Below, one piece after another: positions 54,367-64,000 of a stretch of 64,000 bases of DNA; within the stretch, counting starts at the first letter, position 1; every line of letters starts with the position of its first letter. The translations under genes and the position numbers were made by a program. Source of the DNA: Ichthyophis bannanicus (Eukaryota > Chordata > Amphibia > Gymnophiona > Ichthyophiidae); contig CM066032.1 in NCBI GenBank assembly GCA_033557465.1, forward strand, positions 58,192,955 to 58,256,954. The letters run 5' to 3'. The notes under the pieces were generated by a model. It worked only from the letters and a program-made list of their open reading frames with translations, was not told where the DNA came from and ran no database searches.

Positions 54367-55407
54367 TCCTTGGCGAATATTATTGATTCCGGAGATTAAG
54401 TTGTTGAATAATGTGGTGAGGAGGGTTTCAACACCATATGCTTCCCTGAAACCGTGTTGGGACGGGTCCAATGGTGCTTCGTATCAATATGATGTTGGAT
54501 TTGTCTTTGGAATAGCTTTTCAATTATTTTGGCGAGCAGTGGGATGCTCGATATCGGTCTGTAGGATTCAACTTTTGATGGGTCCAGTCTATTGTTTTTC
54601 AATAGTAGTCTGATTGATGTGTATTTTATACTCTGAGGGAAGGATCCTGTTGAGAGTGATTGATTTAATATTTTGCTCATGAATTGGCTTAACTCACAAC
54701 GCAGTTCTCTTATCCAGAGTGCTGGGCAAGGGTCATTGGGAGCGGTGGTGAGGTTGATGGAGGCAATGGTGTCTTCAATCTCTTTGTTTGATATAGAGTT
54801 GAAACTGGACAGTGGTGTTAGCTGAGATGGTTTATGCGATGTGGTGTGAATTGTAGGGTTCGTGCTCTTGTCAGTCAGGATCATTTTTGATTGTAGATAG
54901 TCTGAGTAGGCCTGTGGCTGTGGCATGTGTGGTTGGTCTGGTGCCGGTTCTCTCGTAAGAGTCTTTACAATATTGAATAGGTCATGTGGCTTACTCATTG
55001 ATCACTTCAGTATTTCAGTATGCAACTGCTTCCTCCTCTCCATTATTTCTTCTCGGTGTATTTTTAGGTATGAACTGTATGCAGATTGTGCTTCAGTGGA
55101 ACGTGAACGGCGCCATCGTCTCTCGAGCTTGCGCAGGTGGAGGAGTGATGAACAAAGTCCTTTAGAGTACCATGCTGCGTGCTCTCATTTCCTTGGTTTG
55201 TTGTTCGTGGCTGGGAGGCAGGCGATGGATTTGAAACTGTCATCCCAGTTTGACATCATTTCATCTAGATCGCGGGCCGTGTTATCGAGAAGTGGCAAGA
55301 TCTTCTCCAGTATCTCTTCTTTAACAAAGGGCCGAAAATGTTTTGCAGGTATTCTAGGGGGGACGTTAGCTCTGTTGATGGTCTGGCTACTCCTATGAAG
55401 AGAGGCC

Positions 55408-55896
55408 ACAAAGGTTAGGGCTCTTCAACCTGGAAAAGAGACAGCTGAGGGGAGATATAATAGAGGTCTATAAATTAATGAATGGAGTGGAACGGGAAAA
55501 CGTAGATCGATTGTTTATGCTATCAGAATACAGAAAGACTAGGGGACATGTAATGAAGCTACAGGGTAAACTATTTAAGACAAATAAGAAAAAATATTTT
55601 TTCACTCAACGTGTAATCAAACTCTGGAATTTGTTACCGGAGGATGTAGTAAGAGCTGTTAGTGTAATTGGGTTTAAAAAAGGTTTGGACAAGTTCCTGG
55701 AGGAAAGGTCCATAAACCATTATTAAAAAGGGACCCAGGATATCAATGCTTGACCCAATACAAGCATTGTGGAACCTGTGTCTTTTGGGGATACTGCTAG
55801 ATACGTATGACCTAGATTGGCCACTGTTGGAAACAGGATACTGGGCTTGATGGACCTTGGTCTGACCCAGTATGGCATATCTTATGTTCTTATGAG
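55408..55896 (+). mobile_element. CR1 LINE 3' end fragment
   Basis: The frame 55478-55726 encodes [31 protein letters not shown] and [13 protein letters not shown], the C-terminus of CR1 pol. The 3' UTR has the CR1 ending GGTCTGACCCAGTATGGCAT and the short CTTATGTTCTTATG repeat. 5' truncated. The flanking L2 resumes at 55897. Confidence 0.85.
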
Positions 55897-56062
55897 TACC
55901 ATGGGGCATTGGGTCTCTTGCGTGTTTGTGGTTCTTTGATGGCTGGGGCAGATGCTGCGTTGGATATTATTGTGTTCCATTCTTCTATGTTAAGGTCAAG
56001 GGTGTCGTGTTCCTGTTGAAGTTGTGGAGTGATTTCATTTATGAATGAGTCTCTGTTAAGCA

Positions 56063-57115
56063 GCTTTAAAAAAATGCACCAAATGTGGCAAGACCATGTC
56101 TGCCACTGACCACCATAATTGGTGCTTGCAATGCCTTGGACCCAACCACCAGCCCGGTATCCTGCAAACTCTGCTTGCAGATGACATGTCGAGGATTGAA
56201 AGGTCGGGAAAAGCAGGAGTGGTCCGTCTTTGGCTCATCTGCTTCAGTATCCTCAGCCCCGATCCTCTCATCCTCGCCTGAGGTGGCCAAGGGAAAAGAG
56301 CAGACAGCTCAGTCTGAGCATAAAGGTTTGAGCAGAGAGGAGCATCCCTCTACAGAGCCCCTCTCTGCATCGAAAGAGGAGCACAAGGAGAAAGTCCGCA
56401 TGCAGCACCATTGCAGATGGACAGCAAGGGCTGGGAATGGCTAACCAAGCTTCCCCAGTGCAATGACCCGACTTGAATGGCGGCATTCATTCCCAGTGCC
56501 CAGGAGGGCTGCCGGATGTCTCCCAATGCTCCTATCATCATGGAGTCCCCACCCAAGAGTTCACCGGCAATGTCCACAGCTGCGGCATCAACGTCCTCGT
56601 CTGTGATGGTTCTGGAGGAATGCATACAAGCCTTAGAAGGCAGTGGTGGAAGCCCTTCAGAACACAGGTTTCATGGCGCAGAGCACATTGTCACTGCACT
56701 CCTTCCACCCAATCCTGGAAACCCTTTCCCTGACCACTGTGGCTGGGACATCTTGGGGGAGACCGGTATCGACGCTGGTGGCCAGTGTCGTCTCCATTTC
56801 CAGTGTATCAGAGTCAAAGGCTTCTGGCCATCACCATCGGCATGCCGGGTGCAAGGGAGGCCATCAACATCCACTCTCTCCTGCAGTCGGCGCTTGGAAG
56901 ATACTCTGCATTACTTCGACTTCATCTCGGAATCCAAATCAGAATGGGAAACCGAGGTGGAATCAACTGTGTCAGATCTTCAAGCCAAGGATCTTCTGCC
57001 GACACATCGCCCCCTCCGGATTGGCAGTAGTCGCCCTCGGAAGACTTGGCCTTCCAGTATATTGCAAAAGATAGGAGGAGAATGAGGATAGCACAGAGCC
57101 CATATACCCAAGCGA
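56063..57115 (+). pseudogene. DIRS-like Gag remnant
   Basis: Joined frames read a cysteine-histidine region: CGKTMSATDHHNWCLQCLGP, then SCKLCLQMTCRGLKGRE (56080-56215). A long Ser/Pro/Glu-rich stretch and a C-terminal ISESKSEWETEVES follow (about 56930). Similar C-x2-C / CLG / C-x2-C arrangements start the Gag-like ORF of vertebrate DIRS retrotransposons, which integrate with a tyrosine recombinase. No RT or recombinase is seen. Several frameshifts. Assignment is tentative. Confidence 0.45.
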
Positions 57116-57119
57116 GGAC

Positions 57120-58550
57120 AGGGTAACAAGGTGAGGAATGTAGTCAACAGTGTCAGAGGCAGCAGAGAGGCCAAGAAGGATGATGACAGAGTAAAGGCCC
57201 CTGTATCCTGCCAGAGACAGGTCACCAGAGACCTGGGAATGAGCCCCTTCAGCAGAGGGTAGAGGACAAAAGCCAGACTGTACAGGTTCCAGATGGGCAT
57301 GAGAAGAGAGGACGTAGATTCAGCGGCAGTGAACGGCATGTTTAGGTAGTCGATAAAGGGAAGGAGAGATGTGGGCCGGGACTCAGGGGGACATGTGGGG
57401 TCAGGCGAGGGTTCTCACAGGAGGGGTGTGACCTCAGCATGTCTGATGGCGGCAGGGACAGTTACAGTGGAGAGGGAAAGGGTGAGCATATGAGAATTGG
57501 AAGTGACAACAGTGGAGGGGATATGGCATAAGCGGGTGGGGACAGCAGCAGAGGAGCAGGTGGTGTGTTGTGAGGGTGAAAGAGGGTGAGCAGGTTCACC
57601 TTCGGAGATCACAGCAAGGGATGAGAGGGCAGCAGAGGTAGGGGAGGAAAGTTGGGAGGGAAGAGGGGGTAGAGGTGACGTAGCTGACCCTGTAGGGAAC
57701 TGGAGGGTGATCCTGTGGATATTGGCATGGAAATAGTGAGCCAGGGTATGGGCACATAGGGGTGGAGGGATCAGAGGCAGAGGCACCCTGAGGAGAGAGA
57801 TGAGGGTAGGAGGGAGATGGCGAGGGCCAGATGCAAAAGAGTCAGTCACTTCGACAGAATAGTCCTGTTCGGAAAGAGCTAGAGCCGACTGGAAGGAGTC
57901 AAGCATGTATCTGAGGTGCTGGACGTCCCCAGGCGAGCGGGATATGAACCAAGCAGGCTCAGCTGAGCGAGCACAGGAACATAGGTTGCAGGTAGTGGAT
58001 GAAAGACAGGACTGGGGTGCACAGGGCCCACAGGATGTGGCACGGGAGGTGCGAAAGCACCCAGAGCAGAGGTGAGTGCAGGGCTATAGGACGTCACTGT
58101 GTCGTCCACAGACCTAGCTGACATGGTGGGAGCCAGAGATGACGGAACTGTGGAAAAGGGAAGGAGAGGACCACTGGCATGAGGATCGCAGAATCGATCG
58201 GGGGTGATAGGACGTGGATGAGGCACTGGGTGAGGGGGTTGAGGCAGAACAGGCGCTGGTCAGATAAGGGAGGAACTGAGCCATTGAGGCCGGTGAATAT
58301 GCAGCTGATGACATACTGGACCAGGCCAGTGGCCATGCTGATGTGTGTGAGTGTTGGAACAAAGCAGGAGGTCAATTGGGGAGGTAAGGGAGGGGAGCCC
58401 CAAAGCAGAGGGAACGGAGGGGCTATCAACATGGATGTTGGGACCCCCTGGGAATATGAGTGGGGGAGGAGGACTCCGGAAAGAGGGGGAGCCCTGAGTC
58501 CATGGCAGTGAGAACAGTAGCAGCAGACCTGTCATGAGGCCGACATGAGA
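57120..58550 (-). pseudogene. Decayed L2-like LINE
   Basis: Minus-strand frames include the RT blocks LEPVQSGFCPLP, SVIILLGLSAASDTVDYIPH (57.13-57.28 kb; palm AFD changed to ASD), preceded by HRITLQFPTG (57.7 kb) and LFQSALALSEQDYSVEVTDS-like sequence (57.85 kb). It is an older, C/T-rich L2 relative distinct from the other copies, with no usable frame. Confidence 0.5.
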
Positions 58551-59040
58551 CAGCTACCCGGGGGGGGGGGGGGTGGGAAGGCGGATGGTGGGACCAGCTA
58601 AAGAGGGTAGGGGTGAGACAGGGGCAGCAGGAGGTGTCTGAACTGGCAGGCAGGGTTATGTCCGAGCCCAACACCACCATCACAGCCCACCTGCCTATCC
58701 CCCTGCCTACTGTGTAGTGCGCGACATGTATGTGATCTCTGTATTGCACTCAGACACGCACGGACATGCACACATGTGTCAGACTGTACAAATGGGTGAC
58801 GGGTAATGAGGCACATAATCATGGAAATGTGGGTCATTATGAAAATATAACTATTTATTTACATTGTATATTGTTAACAGCACAATATATATATTTCTTA
58901 TGTACACATTCGTACTGTGCCAGCAGTGGTGGCAGTGGGGTCCTGGCAGTCCCGGGGTACATGTCTGCAAAGGGCAGGGATGGCATAGACCACGGCAGGG
59001 AGCTACCCCACCTGGGAGCCACCATGCCATGATGGCTGAT
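58551..59040. other. Poly-G run and unassigned sequence
   Basis: A run of 14 G at 58561-58574 sits in otherwise mixed sequence. No coding feature is recognised. The A/T-rich part near 58850-58890 has no tail structure that I can place. Confidence 0.4.
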
Positions 59041-60399
59041 GATCTGCGGGGCGCCCCAACGCCTCCCTGAGCATCCGCAGCTCATCTGCCACCTGGCACA
59101 CGACACCCACCCCTGCACCATGGTCCTAGTTTGCTCCTGCTGGCCCAGCGAGATAGCGGTGAGTGCCACAGACAGGGTGTGTGTGTGTTCGCTCCCACAT
59201 AGGCCCCATGTGTATGGGGTCTGGGTGGAGGTGTCCAAACACATCCTCTCTGCGGCACTGCCTGCCCCTCCTGTGGCCATGCGGGAGACAGAAGGGGGCC
59301 AGGGAGCAGGTGGTGTTGGCCCCCAGGGCCCTCTGCAGCCCTGTGCCACTTGGTACTGCGCTCACCCTGACCAGTGGGGCGGGATGCATCCATGGTGGTG
59401 TGTGGCTGTGGAGCTGCCCCACGCCTACCCTCAGGTGGCTCCACAGCAGACACCACCAGGGGTGCATCCTGCCTCACGGCCCCCTCAGCTGTCCCCGCCT
59501 CCACACCACCCACCCACTTGCACTTCCTCACCCCTCCCACCTCTCCCAGCCCTCCCCACCATGCACCACGCACCTTCCCCCTCCCCCCCCACCCCCTACC
59601 TGGCCATTTCCCGCTCCCAGCGCCTCCACAGCCTCCACCCCTCTCCCCTTGCCTGGGTCCCCACCTCCCCCATGTCCTCTTCCTCCTCCCCCTCCCCCTC
59701 CCCCTCATCCTCTTCCCCCTCGTCCTCTTCCTCCTCCACCACATCCTCTTCCTCTTCATCCTCATCCTCTTCCGCTTCCACCTCCTCCACCTCCTCATCC
59801 TCTTGATCGTCATCCACCTCCTTGCCCTCTTCCTCTTTCTCCTCGTCCTCTTCTGCTTTCTCCTCCTCATCCTCCTGATCATCATTCACCTCCTCGACCT
59901 CTTCTTCCACCTCTGACTCTGCCTTGGCCCCTTCCTCAGTACCCTCTTCAGTGGCTGCCACCTCCACCTCCTCATGTGCCTCTGCCGGCACATCTGCCAC
60001 TGTGGGGGGGAACAGACAGTACCACATCAGTCATGTGTTGCCCATATGATGGACACATCGTAGTTAGCCCCACAACCTCCTGCTGCAATGTAACATGCTG
60101 TGGCATGTCGCATGGGCTGCATCACTCACCGTCCTCCTGCCCCATCAGCTCCTGTTGCAGCCACAGCACAAACTCAGGCCTCCGCCGCAGCAGCTCGCGT
60201 GCCTTCTTGCACACATCCTCCACCTGGGGGTACACCAATAGATAGCGGCTGTTATGGAACAAACATGCATGACCATCATCTCACGCAGTAAATGCATGGC
60301 TGTATGCAGCAGGCTGCTGCAACCAGCTGTACAGTGCCAGTCCAGTATCATCAGTCAGCACCGTCGCCTGCCTGTGTGCGTGGGTGCATGGAATGCCAC

Positions 60400-60700
60400 G
60401 GATATTTATTTATTTACATTCTCTTATATACCGCACTATTCTGCATCAGTGCGGTTTACATTGAACAAACTGAAATTACATTGAACAGGGCATTATAACT
60501 TGGAGATAACTATTTTACAGGGAACATGGGCTATGGAGGGTTAAGTGGCTTGCCCAAGACCACAAGGAGCACCTGTGGGACTAGAAACCCCAGTCCTTCC
60601 GGCCCAAGGTTGCTGTCCTCTAGTAGGATTTGAACTCCCGACCTTCCGGCCTGAAGTACCTTGCCCCAACCACTAGGCTACTCCTCCACTCCTGGATATG
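60400..60700 (-). mobile_element. CORE-SINE with tRNA head and L2 tail
   Basis: The minus strand starts with a tRNA-like head: GTAGCCTAGTGGTTGGGGCA (A box) and GGGAGTTCAAATCC (B box). Next is a core with TTGGGCAAGCCACTTAACCC, the MIR/CORE-SINE signature. The 3' end is TAAACCGCACTGATGCAGAA, arm AGTGCGGT and (AAATA)n, the tail of the local L2 copies. It lies in the first intron of the Myb/SANT-like gene. Sharing the L2 tail implies mobilisation by L2 RT. Confidence 0.85.
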
Positions 60701-61203
60701 GTAGGGGGAGAGGTGCATGTACATATCCCTGCAGCACAGCACAGGGCAATGGGACGGCTTACACCAGGTACATCGGTACTGACAGGGCGTGAGCTTTGCG
60801 GGTCCAGAAGGGGGTCTGTGAACCGTGGGCCACATGCAGTTCATTGCGCATGGCAGGGTGGCCAATGTACATGATTGGTAGTGATGGGGGACGTGCCTGG
60901 TATCCATGTGTTGGGGGGGCTATGCCAGGACTGTTTCCTAGATGGGGCACAGGGGATGTGCATAGGACGATAGCTAGCTTGGGTATGGGGTGATGTGAGG
61001 TATGCACATGGTGGGGATGGAGGGGGAGCATGAGAGGGTATGGGGTGCCAGGTGGAATGTGACAGGCTCATGGGGGCAGCAGGCCCGGGGGAAGGGGGGT
61101 ATCCGTTTAGCACATCCAGGTGTTGTTGGTGGGTGTGGTGTGGGACAGGCACCTGAGAGGTGGGTGACAGGTGGGTGAGGGATAGGGTGGGGCAATCATC
61201 CAC

Positions 61204-61432
61204 AGGCCTGTGGCCTCCTGGGAGTAGGGCAGACCTGCACAGATCTGCAGGCGCACCTACATTAACACCAGGATTAACCACAGACCCCGCTACATAGGCC
61301 TGAAGGCGCATTGACATTGACACCTGCATTAACCACAAACCCCTCTAAATAGGCCTGTAGCCTCCTGGGAGTAGGGCAGACCTGCACAGATCTGCAGGCA
61401 CACCTACATTAACACCAGGATTAACCACAGAC
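61204..61432. repeat. Tandem repeat, period about 147 bp
   Basis: An about 80-base unit beginning GGCCTGTGGCCTCCTGGGAG (61205) recurs at 61352 with few changes. Between them is a half-unit with the same ACATTAACACC/ATTAACCACAGACC-type ending. Confidence 0.75.
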
Positions 61433-61849
61433 GTGTTGCTTGCTGGCTACTAGGTTGCACTCCTTGGTTTGTGTGATCTGCCCCCATGCACTTACCTCAC
61501 TTGGGTGGTCTGCTGATGCATTGAACCTCCTGGCACCCGCCCCCAAGCCCTCCTGACCTTGTTCAGGTCCTGCTTCCTGGAGGAGCCTGGGAACAGGCGA
61601 CTCTGATTGAGGCAGATAAGGTGCGCAAGCACCTCCAGCTCAGAGGCTGTGAAGGGCAGCATCCTCAAATGGGTGGCCATCTTGTCTAACATTAACACCA
61701 ATATTACATGCGTTCCTACGCACAGGCAGCATACGGGCATTGTTACGTGCGTTCCTATGTGCGGCGGCTTACGCATCTTGCGAGGTACACGTGTTCCATA
61801 GCCACTGCTCCTGCACAGCATGCTTAATAACACGCGTGACATTTTCTGA

Positions 61850-62689
61850 TGGGGAGAATTTTAGACAGGGACCTCTTGCTCAGCCACTAGCAGACCAACA
61901 GTGGGACTGGGGCCCCACTGCCTCCAACCATGGACTGACATTCACCAGCAGCAGGCACAGTCAGACTGCACCCTGAGAGGTGTTTCAGCGATACACAAAC
62001 TAAGGGCAGACAGTCCACTAGCCATTCTATCTTGCATGTTCACAGTGGAACCATGCACACCCAGACATGGGTTGTATGGCACAGACACCCAGCTTGTACC
62101 TCAGTGATTGGGCCTTCAGATAAAGGGGCACACATACATCACTTGAGACAACTACTATGTTGCAATATGTGGGAACATAGCCGTGCACTGGTCACTGTTC
62201 GGTCAGTGTGAGCATGTCCTACCAGCAGGACGTGCTGTGGCCACCTTGTCCATGCAGGTGGTGGTTGGCCACTACAGCATCCCAGCCATTGCCCTACCAC
62301 CACTGCAGGTGCATCCTGCCTGCTGCGCCCTCCCTGGGCCATACCCACAATACCTTGCTCCTCAGTATGCAGATTTTCAGGCTGGCGCGGGCAACAGTGT
62401 ACGTTTTGGGGCACACTAAAGAATAGGATGCCACACCACAATGGATGGACATGCACTCAGCCACTCCTATTACAGCAGTGTGCAATGATAGGTGTGTTTG
62501 GCAAACCTGACCGCCACACTGGTCCCGATCACAGTGTAGGCATTGCTATGGGGTGCAAGAGCTAGTTGTGGGCTCTGCTGCTCCGAGCCAGTGCAAATAG
62601 CCTGACTCTCCATGAAGCTTTGGATAATGGGGCCTGTGTATGTGGATGTTTGTAGTTCTGCTGGCTGATGCTTTGGGGATTGCACATGA
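61850..62689. other. Unassigned
   Basis: Lies upstream of the Myb/SANT-like exon 1. No domain recognised. It may hold its promoter or more Harbinger sequence. Confidence 0.35.
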
Positions 62690-64000
62690 TAAGAACATAA
62701 GAACATAAGAAATGCCATACTGGGTCAGACCGAGGTCCATCAAGCCCAGTATCCTGTTTCCAACAGTGGCCAATCTAGGTCATACGTACCTAGCAGTTTC
62801 CCCAAAAGACACAGGTTCTGCAGTGCTTGTACTAGGCCAAGCATTGATATCCTGGGTCCCTTTTTAATAGTGGTTTATGGACCTTTCCTCCAGGAACTTG
62901 TCCAAACCTTTTTTAAACCCAGCTATACTAACAGCCCTTACTACATCCTCCGGTAACAGATTCCAGAGTTTGATTACACGTTGAGTGAAGAAATATTTTC
63001 TCCTATTTGTCTTAAATAGTTTACCCTGTAGCTTCATTACATGTCCCCTAGTCCTTCTATATTCTGATAGCGTAAACAATTGATCCACGTTTATCCGTTC
63101 CACTCCATTCATTAATTTATACACCTCTATCATATCTCCCCTCAGCCGTCTCTTTTCTAGGTTAAAGAGCCCTAACCTTTTTAGCCTCTCTTCATAGGAG
63201 TAGCCTTCCATCCCCTTCACCAATTTGGTGGCTCTTCTCTGTACTTTTTCTAATAACTCTATGTCCTTTTTAAGATACGGTGACCAGAATTGCACACAAT
63301 ATTCAAGGTGCGGTCGTACCATGGAGCGATACAGAGGCATTATAATATCCTTTGTTTTATTCTCCATCCCTTTCCTTATGATACCTAGCATTCTATTTGC
63401 TTTCTTGGCCGCCGCTGCACACTGGGCAGAGGGTTTTAACATGTTATCCACGATGACTCCTAAATCTTTTTCCTGGGTGGTGGTTTCTAATGTGGAGCCT
63501 TGCATCGTGTAACTATAGTGTGGGTTGTTCTTTCCTAGGTGCATAACTTTGCACTTGTCCACATTAAATTTCATCTGCCATTTGGATGCCCAGTCTTCCA
63601 ATTTATCCAGATCCTCCTGCAGTTTTCCACAATCCTCTTGGGTTTTAACAACTTTAAACAGTTTTGTGTCATCTGCAAATTTGATAACCTCACTAGTTAT
63701 TCCCTTTTCCAGGTCATTTATGAATATGTCAAAAAGTAGCGGACCCAGTACAGATCCCTGGGGTACTCCACTATTCACCTTTTTCCATTGGGAATATTGG
63801 CCATTTAGCCCTACCCTCTGCTTTCTATCTTTTAACCAGTTCCCGATCCACAATAGTACACTGCCTCCTATCCCATGACTTTTTAGCTTTGCCAAAAGTC
63901 TCTGATGGGGGACCTTGTCAAAAGCTTTCTGAAAGTCCAGATACACTATATCAACCGACTCACCTTTGTCTACCTGTTTATGCACACCTTCAAAAAAACA
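62690..64000 (-). mobile_element. CR1 LINE, 3' part, runs off window
   Basis: The 3' end has the repeat CATAAGAACATAAGAA and CCATACTGGGTCAGACC, the classic CR1 terminus. The body is collinear with the CR1 copies at 47.3-48.4 and 55.4-55.9 kb. The 5' part lies beyond the window. Confidence 0.9.
62864..63985 (-). CDS. CR1 reverse transcriptase, C-terminal 373 aa, open
   Basis: The frame is uninterrupted: [19 protein letters not shown] (about 15-33), [17 protein letters not shown] (about 75-90), catalytic FADDTKLF (about 103), [12 protein letters not shown] (about 145), [31 protein letters not shown] and the end [11 protein letters not shown] copies the element RNA at a nicked target. The lack of stops suggests a young copy. 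The N-terminal RT and endonuclease should lie beyond base 64000. Confidence 0.88.
   Translation of the reverse strand: MHKQVDKGESVDIVYLDFQKAFDKVPHQRLLAKLKSHGIGGSVLLWIGNWLKDRKQRVGLNGQYSQWKKVNSGVPQGSVLGPLLFDIFINDLEKGITSEVIKFADDTKLFKVVKTQEDCGKLQEDLDKLEDWASKWQMKFNVDKCKVMHLGKNNPHYSYTMQGSTLETTTQEKDLGVIVDNMLKPSAQCAAAAKKANRMLGIIRKGMENKTKDIIMPLYRSMVRPHLEYCVQFWSPYLKKDIELLEKVQRRATKLVKGMEGYSYEERLKRLGLFNLEKRRLRGDMIEVYKLMNGVERINVDQLFTLSEYRRTRGHVMKLQGKLFKTNRRKYFFTQRVIKLWNLLPEDVVRAVSIAGFKKGLDKFLEERSINHY

Larger units (their letters stand above)
49191..56062 (-). mobile_element. L2 LINE cut into pieces by later insertions
   Basis: The pieces are 49191-49458, 52641-52972, 53941-54132, 54367-55407 and 55897-56062. 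The protein order is consistent across the joins, reading leftward: KHFRPFVKEEILEKILPLL (55.3 kb), LFNIVKTLTRE and SIRLLLKNNRLDPSKVESYR (54.6-55.0 kb), MDIAAAFDLVSHD (54.1 kb), YADDILLY (about 52.87 kb), then RLDMKAHISNTVKSIYHK and HFDYANAVL (49.3-49.45 kb). The insertions are hAT 1, hAT 2, an L2 tail and a CR1 3' end. Catalytic YADD is kept, but stops are present. Confidence 0.85.
59050..61690 (-). pseudogene. Multi-exon Myb/SANT-like gene with acidic domain
   Basis: Exon 1 (about 61690-61496): MATHLRMLPFTASELEVLAH, then KVRRAWGRV and, after a one-base shift, RRFNASADHPSE with donor GTAAGT. Exon 2 (60236-60128): acceptor CCCCCAG, VEDVCKKARELLRRRPEF, donor GGACG/GTGAGTG. Exon 3 (about 60006-59594): acceptor CCCCCCACAG, phase matches exon 2, VADVPAEAHEEVEV then about 110 residues mostly Glu and Asp, ending EREMAR before GTAGGG. 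A last coding part (about 59400-59050) has VALTAISLGQQEQTRTMV and VADELRMLREAL after another shift. The N-terminal pattern is that of Harbinger-associated Myb/SANT proteins. Two shifts suggest decay. It might instead be a host gene derived from Harbinger. Confidence 0.5.

Noticed and set aside
58561..58574. Poly-G run as a polypurine tract of another LTR element
   Set aside because: No TGTG LTR start follows it and no pol frame precedes it.
59082..59885. Long arginine/lysine-rich minus-strand frame
   Set aside because: It overlaps the Glu/Asp-rich exon 3 in another phase. It is a by-product of the CTC/TCC-rich coding repeat, and the phase-matched acidic frame is better supported.
59163..60245. 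Proline-rich plus-strand frame of 360 aa
   Set aside because: Antisense to the spliced Myb/SANT-like gene. The proline richness mirrors the acidic repeat.
1..64000. Cellular host genes, rRNA genes, functional tRNA genes, CRISPR arrays, bacterial-type operons
   Set aside because: None seen. All recognisable proteins are from mobile elements, and the tRNA-like segments are SINE heads with mismatched stems.

Overview
The window is intergenic DNA from a large, repeat-rich vertebrate genome. I find no convincing host gene. The mix of L2 and CR1 LINEs, a BovB-type RTE LINE, a CORE-SINE with a MIR-like core, Harbinger, Tc1, hAT and DIRS remnants, and Gmr1-like Ty3/gypsy elements whose Gag resembles the SCAN domain fits a non-mammalian tetrapod (caecilian amphibian or reptile). 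I cannot fix the species from the sequence.

Layout. 1-1.7 kb: L2 3' end and a decayed Harbinger transposase. 1.7-12.8 kb: an L2 LINE split by a solo LTR (family C, 2839-11368), which is split by a complete minus-strand LTR element (family B, 4033-11190), whose 5' LTR carries a 0.75-kb fold-back insertion (9631-10386). 12.8-17.5 kb: a mariner-type MITE, a LINE C-terminal remnant, another ORF-bearing LTR (family D) and a dead Tc1. 17.5-24 kb: interleaved L2 and CR1. 24.1-27.4 kb: near full-length BovB. 27.4-31.8 kb: a Myb/SANT-like exon, an L2 fragment and unassigned DNA. 31.8-47.1 kb: tandem LTR-internal-LTR-internal-LTR array of family A. 47-58.5 kb: CR1 copies, an L2 cut by two hAT elements, a DIRS gag remnant and another L2. 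58.8-62.7 kb: a multi-exon Myb/SANT-like, acid-rich gene, probably Harbinger-derived. 62.7-64 kb: a CR1 with an open RT frame running off the end.

Main observation. Families A and B look like complementary halves of one retrotransposon. Family A encodes Gag-protease-dUTPase-RT-RNase H and no integrase. Family B encodes Gag-protease-integrase and no RT or RNase H. Both have a related SCAN-like Gag, a PBS matching the 3' end of tRNA-Ser, a predicted leader intron ending just before the gag ATG, a G-run polypurine tract and 4-bp target duplications. In both, the last pol frame runs through the polypurine tract into a long ORF in U3 of the LTR. That LTR-encoded protein recurs in families A-D and ends in a short module containing MDC(S/D). 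Family B has two 1577-bp LTRs that differ by only about a dozen bases, so it moved recently without encoding an RT. Trans-complementation between the two classes is the simplest reading. It is an inference and needs a genome-wide survey.

The family A array also records its own origin. Its middle LTR matches the right LTR over its 5' part and the left LTR over its 3' part, with the switch inside a 77-bp interval, as expected for unequal LTR-LTR crossing-over.
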